Source: an uncultured Limnohabitans sp.
GTDB taxonomy: Bacteria; Pseudomonadota; Gammaproteobacteria; Burkholderiales; Burkholderiaceae_C
NCBI GenBank assembly: GCA_937928195.1
Contig: CALEYZ010000156.1
Coordinates: 1 to 26,419, forward strand
Direction of reading: 5' to 3'
DNA length: 26,419 bases
Shown here: positions 21,131 to 26,419 of the stretch, piece by piece
Layout: each line of letters starts with the position of its first letter
Numbering within the stretch: the first letter of the stretch is position 1
Translations under genes and position numbers: made by a program
The notes under the pieces: model-generated
What the model was told of the DNA's origin: nothing
What the model saw: the letters and a program-made list of their open reading frames with translations, nothing else
Database searches by the model: none

Positions 21131-21816
21131 GCACGGTGGCGAACATGAGCGAAGTCAAAGCCCGCGAAGAAATATGCCGCGTGGGGGAAAGCCTGTTTCA
21201 ACGTGGCTATGTGCACGCCACGGCAGGCAACATCAGCGTGCGTTTGGACCATGGTTTTTTAATCACGCCCACCGATGCCTGCCTGGGGTTTTTAGACCCT
21301 GCAGACTTGGCTTTGCTTGATCACGAAGGTCATCAGCTGAGCGGCAAACGCGCCAGCAAAACCATTGCCTTGCACCGCAAAATTTATGAAGCCTCCGACC
21401 ATGCACCCGGCAGCTGGCCAGCGGGCTGCGTCATTCACACGCACAGCACACACTGTGTCGGTGTGAGCTTGCGCGCCAAAGGACCTGAGTTGTTGCCGCC
21501 TGTCACGCCCTACTTCGTGATGAAGGTGGGTCACGTGCCCTTGATTCCGTATTTCCGTCCGGGCGATGTGCTCGCGGCAGATGCTGTGGCCGATGCCATT
21601 CTTCACTATGCCCAACTTGACACCCCCATTCGCGCGGTCATGTTGTCGCGCTTGGGGCCCAATGTGTGGCACCAAGATTTGACACAAGCCATGGCCACGC
21701 TGGAAGAGTTGGAAGAAACGGCCAAGCTCGTTCAAAACCTGGCACCTCATCTGCCCGAGAATTTATCGGATGCGCAGATCGAAGAATTGCGTCAGAATTT
21801 TGGCGCTGCTTGGTGA
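21127..21816 (+). CDS. otnC: 3-oxo-tetronate 4-phosphate decarboxylase (class II aldolase/adducin family), variant active site
   Basis: By context this enzyme converts 3-oxo-tetronate 4-phosphate to dihydroxyacetone phosphate and CO2. The 229-residue protein has the class II aldolase fold: TAGNISVR near residue 35 for phosphate binding and the zinc motif HTHS (His104, His106). Two usually conserved residues differ. The Glu of the S-x-E-x-x-x-H segment is Thr79 in SKTIALH, and the third zinc His of the NHGP motif is Leu176 in RLGP, with a His shifted to residue 182 (NVWH). The tail ELEETAKL is typical of YgbL/OtnC proteins. The ATG at 21127 overlaps otnK by ATGA, with GGAG 8 nt upstream; an upstream in-frame start at 21016 is rejected because it lies inside otnK. 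Confidence 0.85.
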   Translation: MSTVANMSEVKAREEICRVGESLFQRGYVHATAGNISVRLDHGFLITPTDACLGFLDPADLALLDHEGHQLSGKRASKTIALHRKIYEASDHAPGSWPAGCVIHTHSTHCVGVSLRAKGPELLPPVTPYFVMKVGHVPLIPYFRPGDVLAADAVADAILHYAQLDTPIRAVMLSRLGPNVWHQDLTQAMATLEELEETAKLVQNLAPHLPENLSDAQIEELRQNFGAAW

Positions 21817-21884
21817 TCTTGCACTGAACGCCAACAGAACAAACACTGCGCACTTTGCACTTGCGATTTTCTTGAAAGCACACC

Positions 21885-22715
21885 ATGCGCCAATTTGCCG
21901 CCAACCTGTCCATGATGTACCCTGACATGGATTTTCTGGACCGTTTCGAAGCAGCGGCCAAGGATGGCTTCAAAGCGGTTGAGTATTTGTTCCCGTATGC
22001 CTATGCCGCCGAAGAACTGGCAGCTCGCCTCAAAAACAACGGCCTGCAACAAGTCTTGTTCAACATGCCACCGGGCGGCACCGATGACGCCAGCACGCTG
22101 AGTGCGTGGGACCGTGGCGATCGGGGCACCGCCTGCAGCCCCGGCCGCGAAGCGGAGTACCAAGCCGGTGTGCAACGCGCCTTGCGCTATGCCGATATTT
22201 TGAACTGCCCCCGCATTCACTCCATGGCCGGCGTCTTGCCCGCTGGTGTGTCGCGCGAACAAGCACAAAGCACCTTGGTGGCCAATTTGAAATGGGCTTG
22301 CCAACAAGCACAGCGGGCTGGACGTGACGTGCTGCTTGAACCCATCAACCCACGCGGCATTCCTGGATTTTTTGTCAACCGGCAAGACCATGCGCACGAG
22401 ATCTTGGCCCAAGTAGACGCGCCCAATTTGAAAGTGCAGATGGATTTGTTCCACTGCCAAATTGTGGAGGGCGATGTCACCACCAAAATTGAGCGCTACT
22501 TGCCGACGGGCAAGGTGGGTCACTTTCAAATCGCCGATGTGCCTTTGCGCCACGAACCCGGCACCGGTGAGTTAAATTGGCCGTACTTGTTTGACCTGAT
22601 CGACCGTCTGTCGGCAGAATGTGGCTGGCAAGGTTGGATTGGCTGCGAGTATGTGCCTGCGGACACCCGCAGCGGTGGCACTTCACGCGGTTTGTCGTGG
22701 TTGAAATCTGTCTGA
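21885..22715 (+). CDS. otnI: 2-oxo-tetronate isomerase (hydroxypyruvate isomerase family)
   Basis: OtnI shifts the keto group of 2-oxo-tetronate to give 3-oxo-tetronate, the substrate of OtnK. The 276-residue TIM barrel belongs to the AP-endonuclease-2/hydroxypyruvate isomerase superfamily. Metal-binding and catalytic residues are seen as Glu152 (LLEPIN), Asp187 and His190 (QMDLFHCQ), and Glu255 (GCEYVP), with His214 in GHFQIADVP. The GFFVNRQDHA segment is characteristic of hydroxypyruvate isomerase-like enzymes, so true hydroxypyruvate isomerase is an alternative, though the operon favours OtnI. It lies 68 nt downstream of otnC, the widest gap in this run, with no promoter or terminator visible there. 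Confidence 0.9.
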   Translation: MRQFAANLSMMYPDMDFLDRFEAAAKDGFKAVEYLFPYAYAAEELAARLKNNGLQQVLFNMPPGGTDDASTLSAWDRGDRGTACSPGREAEYQAGVQRALRYADILNCPRIHSMAGVLPAGVSREQAQSTLVANLKWACQQAQRAGRDVLLEPINPRGIPGFFVNRQDHAHEILAQVDAPNLKVQMDLFHCQIVEGDVTTKIERYLPTGKVGHFQIADVPLRHEPGTGELNWPYLFDLIDRLSAECGWQGWIGCEYVPADTRSGGTSRGLSWLKSV

Positions 22716-22731
22716 ATTTTTGGAGTCCTTC

Positions 22732-24213
22732 ATGAACGCACCCCTTCACAAAGAAATGCCTGCTGGCTTGCTGAATGCCGAAACCGCTTTGCGTGATGTG
22801 ACGCAAGCTTGGGATTCAAAGATTCTGAAAGAACTCACGCAGTACATTGAGATTCCTGCCAAATCACCTGCGTTTGACAGCAGCTGGGAAACCAACGGTT
22901 ACCTTGACACCGTGCTGCGCCAAACAGCGGCATGGATTGAAGCGCAAAAGGTGGCCGGGCTCAGCTTGGAAATCATTCGCTTGCCCGGTCGCACGCCGGT
23001 CTTGTATTTCGACATCCCCGCCACGCGCGCGCAGTCTGAAGGCTCTGGTCAAACCGTGCTGATGTACGGCCACTTGGACAAACAACCCGAGTTCAGCGGC
23101 TGGCGCAACGACCTCGGCCCTTGGACACCCAAATACGAAGAAGGCAAGTTGTATGGCCGCGGCGGTGCAGACGATGGTTACGCCGCCTACGCCAGCATTG
23201 CTGCTGTGCAAGCCCTCAAAAATCAAAATACGCCGCACCCCCGCATCGTGGGCTTGATTGAAACCTGCGAAGAATCTGGCTCTTACGATTTGCTGCCCTA
23301 CATCGATGCCTTGCGGCCTCGTTTGGGCGATGTGGGTCTGGTCATTTGCCTGGACAGCGGCGCGGGCAACTACGACCAACTGTGGCTCACCACCAGCTTG
23401 CGCGGCATGGCCAGTGGCACCTTGAAAGTTGAAATTCTCACCGAAGGCATTCACTCCGGTGACGCCTCGGGCTTGGTACCTTCCAGCTTCCGCATCATGC
23501 GCCAAGTGCTCGACCGCTTAGAAGACAGCAAGTCAGGACGCTTGTTACCGGCCAGTTTTCACTGCGAAGTGCCTGCCGATCGTTTGGCACAGGCCAAAGC
23601 CACGGCCAGCATCTTGGGCGAAGAAGTTTACAAACGCTTTCCTTGGGCGCATTACGACTGCGGTGGCTCCACCACTTTTGCTTTGCCCACCACCACCGAC
23701 CCGCTGCAAGCTTTGCTCAATCGCACATGGACACCCACCTTGAGCGTGACCGGTGCGGAAGGTTTCCCAACTTTGGAGAATGCAGGCAACGTGCTGCGCC
23801 CCTACACCGCGTTCAAACTCAGCTTGCGTTTGCCACCGCTGGTGGACGCAGCCTCTGCCGTGGCAGAAATGAAAACCTTGTTGGAAGACAACGCGCCGTA
23901 CCAAGCACGCGTCACTTTCGAATCCAATGGCGGCGCCACCGGTTGGAACGCGCCCAGCAGCACGCCGTGGTTTGAGAAGGCTTTACAAACTGCCAGCCAA
24001 TCGCACTTTGGTGCCTCCGTGGGTTACATCGGCCAAGGCGGCACCATCCCCTTGATGAACATGCTCAGCCAAGGTTTCCCCACAGCGCAAATGATGGTGT
24101 GCGGTGTGTTGGGCCCCAAGAGCAATGCCCACGGGCCCAACGAGTTCTTGCATGTGCCCTATGCGAAAAAACTCACAGCCTCTGTGGCCGAGGTGATGGC
24201 CTCATTGCCCTAA
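22732..24213 (+). CDS. M20-family metallopeptidase (dipeptidase-like)
   Basis: This 493-residue protein is a di-zinc M20 hydrolase, a family that includes carnosinases, dipeptidases, deacetylases and carboxypeptidases. The metal ligands appear as His in YGHLDKQPE, bridging Asp in GRGGADDGYA, Glu-Glu in ETCEESGS (catalytic Glu plus ligand), and a later Asp in CLDSGAGN. GIHSGDASGL marks the lid/dimerisation domain. The substrate is unknown. The ATG at 22732 is chosen because GGAG lies 6 nt upstream; the in-frame TTG at 22720 is less likely. It sits 16 nt after otnI, so it is probably the last gene of the sugar-acid operon, though its role there is unexplained. A hairpin follows. Confidence 0.9.
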   Translation: MNAPLHKEMPAGLLNAETALRDVTQAWDSKILKELTQYIEIPAKSPAFDSSWETNGYLDTVLRQTAAWIEAQKVAGLSLEIIRLPGRTPVLYFDIPATRAQSEGSGQTVLMYGHLDKQPEFSGWRNDLGPWTPKYEEGKLYGRGGADDGYAAYASIAAVQALKNQNTPHPRIVGLIETCEESGSYDLLPYIDALRPRLGDVGLVICLDSGAGNYDQLWLTTSLRGMASGTLKVEILTEGIHSGDASGLVPSSFRIMRQVLDRLEDSKSGRLLPASFHCEVPADRLAQAKATASILGEEVYKRFPWAHYDCGGSTTFALPTTTDPLQALLNRTWTPTLSVTGAEGFPTLENAGNVLRPYTAFKLSLRLPPLVDAASAVAEMKTLLEDNAPYQARVTFESNGGATGWNAPSSTPWFEKALQTASQSHFGASVGYIGQGGTIPLMNMLSQGFPTAQMMVCGVLGPKSNAHGPNEFLHVPYAKKLTASVAEVMASLP

Positions 24214-24223
24214 GCCACACCAA

Positions 24224-24248
24224 AACCCCTCGCGCCAGCGATGGGGTT
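24224..24248. terminator. Hairpin between convergent M20 peptidase and MFS genes
   Basis: AACCCC-TCGC (24224-24233) pairs with GCGA-GGGGTT (24238-24241 and 24243-24248), leaving one bulged T and a 4-nt loop. On the minus strand the stem ends GGGGTTTTGG, giving a short U-run, so it probably terminates the MFS transcript. It may also serve the plus-strand operon. Confidence 0.55.
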
Positions 24249-24257
24249 CCATCGGGC

Positions 24258-25424
24258 TCAGGTGTTTGCTTTGCGAACCCCAAACATCCATGCCAAAGAC
24301 AAGGCAATCAAGGTCACAGGAACCAGCGAGCCATAGTTCAACCATGTCCAGCCCTGTGTGGTGACCAACGCACCTGAGGCAAAGGACGTGAAGGCCATGG
24401 TGGCAAACACGCAAAAATTAATGGCCGCTTGACCGCGGTCTTTTTCTTCAGGTCGCCAGGCCGACATCGACAAGGTGGTGCTGCCTGTGAACACAAAGTT
24501 CCAGCCCACGCCCAACAAAAACAAAGCGATCAAGAACTGGTTCAAATCGGTGCCTGACAGTGCCACGGCGATGCACACAAAATTCAAGATGACGCCCGTC
24601 GCCATGATTTGCAAGGTGCCAAATTTTTTGATCAAGTGGCCGGTAATGAAACCAGGCGCAAACATGCCGATCACGTGCCACTCTAGGACCAGGGCGGCAT
24701 CACTGAACTGGTAGCCGCAGACTTGCATGGCCAAGGGTGTGGCCGCCATCAAGAGGTTCATCACGCCATAGCTCATGGCCGACGACACCGCCGCCACGAC
24801 GAAGACCGGTTGCTTCATGATTTCGGCCAAAGGTCGCCCCTCCGAGCTGCCTTTGGCTTTTTCAACAAGCGGTGGGAACTTCACAAAGTGCATCAAGGCC
24901 ATGCCCAACACCGCCACCACCGTCAGGGCCACATAGGCGCCCATGAAGGGCGTCTCAAACCAGCCCTTGCTTTTGGAGGCCAGATTGGGGCCCACAATGG
25001 CACCAATCAACCCGCCGGCCATCACCCACGACACCGCCTTCTCGCGAAAGGAGACTTCAGCCAACTCAGCAGCAGCAAAGCGATACAGCTGGCCATTGGC
25101 ACTGTAATAACCGGCGATCAATGTGGCCACCGTCAACAACGCAAAGTTGTGTGTGTAAGCCGCATACGCACACAACACCGCAGAGAACAAGCCGACCAAC
25201 AAACCCAATTGAAAAGACACACGTCGGCCCCACTTGACTTGCGACTTGGCCACCAGGCCGGTCGACAGCGCACCGCCCACCACGTAGCCCATCACGGGCA
25301 AAGTGGCCATCCACCCCACAGGCGCCAAACTCAAACCCACCAGCCCATTGATGGCGATGAATGTCACGTTGTTGGTCAGGAACAGGCCTTGGCACAAGGC
25401 CAATAAAAAGAGATTGAGGTTCAT
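24258..25424 (-). CDS. Major facilitator superfamily transporter
   Basis: This is a 388-residue polytopic inner-membrane protein with about twelve hydrophobic helices. It has a hydrophilic central loop (about 190-210, FPPLVEKAKGSSEGRPLAEI) splitting it into two bundles, the usual MFS layout. The substrate is not identifiable. It sits opposite the sugar-acid operon and converges on it, so it could transport a related compound, but there is no direct evidence. The start at 25424 is 14 nt past the rsmE stop. It lacks a clear ribosome site, and a perfect inverted repeat covers the first two bases of the ATG. Cotranscription with amgK and rsmE is likely. Confidence 0.85.
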   Translation of the reverse strand: MNLNLFLLALCQGLFLTNNVTFIAINGLVGLSLAPVGWMATLPVMGYVVGGALSTGLVAKSQVKWGRRVSFQLGLLVGLFSAVLCAYAAYTHNFALLTVATLIAGYYSANGQLYRFAAAELAEVSFREKAVSWVMAGGLIGAIVGPNLASKSKGWFETPFMGAYVALTVVAVLGMALMHFVKFPPLVEKAKGSSEGRPLAEIMKQPVFVVAAVSSAMSYGVMNLLMAATPLAMQVCGYQFSDAALVLEWHVIGMFAPGFITGHLIKKFGTLQIMATGVILNFVCIAVALSGTDLNQFLIALFLLGVGWNFVFTGSTTLSMSAWRPEEKDRGQAAINFCVFATMAFTSFASGALVTTQGWTWLNYGSLVPVTLIALSLAWMFGVRKANT

Positions 25425-25438
25425 ACACCGTAGTGTAT
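25423..25438 (-). promoter_or_regulatory. Perfect inverted repeat over the MFS start codon
   Basis: ATACAC (25423-25428) and GTGTAT (25433-25438) are perfect complements around CGTA. On the minus strand the right arm ends with the AT of the MFS ATG, so an RNA hairpin would hide the start. As DNA it could be an operator. No Shine-Dalgarno sequence is visible in the 14-nt gap. Confidence 0.45.
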
Positions 25439-26194
25439 CTAGGTCAGCAAGCCCACAGCAGACAAAACGGCGACAGGTGCGGTCTCTGCTCTCAAGACCC
25501 GCTGACCCAAGCTCACAGGCAAGAAGCCTGCAGCCAAAGCCTCCGCCTCTTCTGCTGGGCTGAGCCCACCTTCGGGGCCGCTCAAAAGAACAATGTCTTG
25601 CCTTGCGCCGTCAACCATCGGTGGCAAAGCACGCAACGCGTCCGTCAAACTCTGCGTGCCTTCGGCCAATGACAATATCCAGCGGGTGCACGGTGCTTGC
25701 TGGGTCGAAGCAGCGATCGCCTGCGTCAAAGTGAGTGGCGCCGCCACTTGCAAGACACGGTTGCGCCCGCATTGCTCGCTGGCCGCCACAGCGATGGCTT
25801 GCCAGTGTGCCAATTTTTTGTCAGCGCGCTCACCTTTGAGCTTCAAGACGCTTCGCTCGGCCGTGATGGGCAAGAGCGTGCTGGCGCCCAGCTCGGTGGC
25901 TTTTTCAAGCAACCAATCCATGCGCTCGTTGGCCGTGATACCCGACCACAAATGAATGCGCACCGCCAACTCACGCTCCACTTCGGCTTTGTGCGTCACG
26001 CGAACAGCCACATCACTGCGGCCCATGTGCGTGATGACGGCCACACATTCGCCGCCCTCACCATTGAACAAGGTGATGTCATCGCCCGGTTGCATCCGGC
26101 GCACTTGAACATGCCGCGCTGTGCCTGCGGGCAGGTCCAATTCGTCCCCTGGATGGAGCGCAGAAGGGCAATGAAAACGTGGCAACTGAGACAT
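25439..26194 (-). CDS. rsmE: 16S rRNA (uracil-1498-N3)-methyltransferase
   Basis: RsmE methylates U1498 of 16S rRNA at N3 in the assembled 30S subunit, using SAM. From the ATG at 26194 it is 251 residues, normal for the family. An N-terminal PUA-like domain (RHVQVRRMQPGDDITLFNG, within 35-55) is followed by a SPOUT (knotted) methyltransferase domain. That domain has the motifs WSGITANERMDWLLEKATELG, AASEQCGR and the SAM-binding knot LLSGPEGGLSPAEEAEA and SLGQRVLRAETA. An in-frame TTG at 26218 would overlap amgK and is not preferred. It begins 4 bp after the amgK stop and is followed by the MFS gene on the same strand. Confidence 0.95.
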   Translation of the reverse strand: MSQLPRFHCPSALHPGDELDLPAGTARHVQVRRMQPGDDITLFNGEGGECVAVITHMGRSDVAVRVTHKAEVERELAVRIHLWSGITANERMDWLLEKATELGASTLLPITAERSVLKLKGERADKKLAHWQAIAVAASEQCGRNRVLQVAAPLTLTQAIAASTQQAPCTRWILSLAEGTQSLTDALRALPPMVDGARQDIVLLSGPEGGLSPAEEAEALAAGFLPVSLGQRVLRAETAPVAVLSAVGLLT

Positions 26195-26198
26195 GGGT

Positions 26199-26419
26199 TT
26201 ACATTCGGCCAAACGCAAAACCCGTCACGCCGTCGGTGCCTTCGACCTCTTCGATCAAACGCAGCAAGGGCTTGAGCTCAATGTAGCGAGACGCTGTGGC
26301 GCGAATGTAGGCAATGAAGCGCGGCGCATCGGCCAAGTACTTTTCTTTGCCATCGCGCAAAGTCAGGCGTGCAAAAATGCCCGCCACTTTGAGGTGACGC
26401 TGCAAGCCCATCCACTCCA
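26199..26419 (-). CDS. amgK: AmgK-like sugar kinase (aminoglycoside phosphotransferase fold), C-terminal part
   Basis: Only the last 73 codons are in the window; the gene continues beyond the right edge. The segment WMGLQRHLKVAGIFARL, followed by RDGKEKYL and a helical tail, is characteristic of the C terminus of AmgK. AmgK phosphorylates N-acetylmuramate/N-acetylglucosamine at the anomeric position for peptidoglycan recycling with MurU. A related aminoglycoside phosphotransferase-family kinase is possible with so little sequence. The stop is 4 bp ahead of rsmE, so the two genes are probably cotranscribed. Confidence 0.8.
   Translation of the reverse strand, partial: EWMGLQRHLKVAGIFARLTLRDGKEKYLADAPRFIAYIRATASRYIELKPLLRLIEEVEGTDGVTGFAFGRM

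Noticed and set aside
1..26419. Mobile element, prophage, CRISPR array, toxin-antitoxin or other defence system
   Set aside because: No transposase, integrase, regularly spaced repeats or defence-type proteins are seen; all genes are core metabolism, envelope, translation or transport.
1..26419. tRNA or rRNA genes
   Set aside because: I found no tRNA-like segment with a T-arm GGTTCGA-type motif and matching stems in the intergenic gaps, and no rRNA-like sequence.

Overview
The window is a stretch of chromosome from a Gram-negative betaproteobacterium, most likely a Burkholderiales member of the Comamonadaceae type (Limnohabitans/Rhodoferax-like). The evidence is the protein character of DnaA, YidC, GyrB and the MetX/MetW pair, LPS-core genes (kdsD, kdsC, lptC), an AmgK-type cell-wall-recycling kinase, and moderate GC content. 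Genus placement is an inference. The first 17 bases are not genomic: they match the end of an Illumina TruSeq adapter, so the left edge is an untrimmed contig end inside gyrB.

Bases 18-6301 are the classical replication-origin neighbourhood. gyrB, dnaN and dnaA run leftward. rpmH, rnpA, yidD and yidC run rightward. The 250-bp dnaA-rpmH gap holds one perfect DnaA box, a weaker box 11 bp away and a near-consensus sigma-70 promoter for rpmH, making it the best oriC candidate here. Bases 6302-10101 carry mnmE, an ABCB-type exporter half-transporter and, convergent to them, apt. Bases 10183-13197 hold kdsD-kdsC-lptC (Kdo synthesis and LPS transport) plus a short-chain dehydrogenase, closed by a strong bidirectional terminator. 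Bases 13292-15941 hold a glycine-rich RRM RNA-binding protein and an ammonium transporter on the minus strand, and a divergent GDT1/UPF0016-type cation exporter.

The most informative regulatory region is 15942-16124. It contains a sigma-70 promoter, an RNA element closely resembling the SAM-II riboswitch, and an intrinsic terminator just before metX. A 7-nt segment of the riboswitch core is complementary to the 3' arm of the terminator, which gives a ready-made SAM-dependent attenuation switch. metX and metW follow. With no visible terminator, six more co-directional genes follow: a quinone oxidoreductase and the four-carbon sugar-acid (L-threonate or D-erythronate) pathway ltnD-otnK-otnC-otnI, then an M20 metallopeptidase. 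The pathway oxidises the acid to 2-oxo-tetronate (LtnD), isomerises it to 3-oxo-tetronate (OtnI), phosphorylates it (OtnK) and decarboxylates it to dihydroxyacetone phosphate (OtnC). The OtnC homologue lacks two residues normally conserved in class II aldolases.

The right end (24258-26419) carries, on the minus strand, an MFS transporter, rsmE (16S rRNA m3U methyltransferase) and the 3' end of an amgK-like kinase. No insertion sequences, prophage, CRISPR arrays, tRNA or rRNA genes were seen, and no intergenic gap exceeds 300 bp. Most of the window is ordinary core genome; the novelty lies mainly in the regulatory segments and in the sugar-acid operon.
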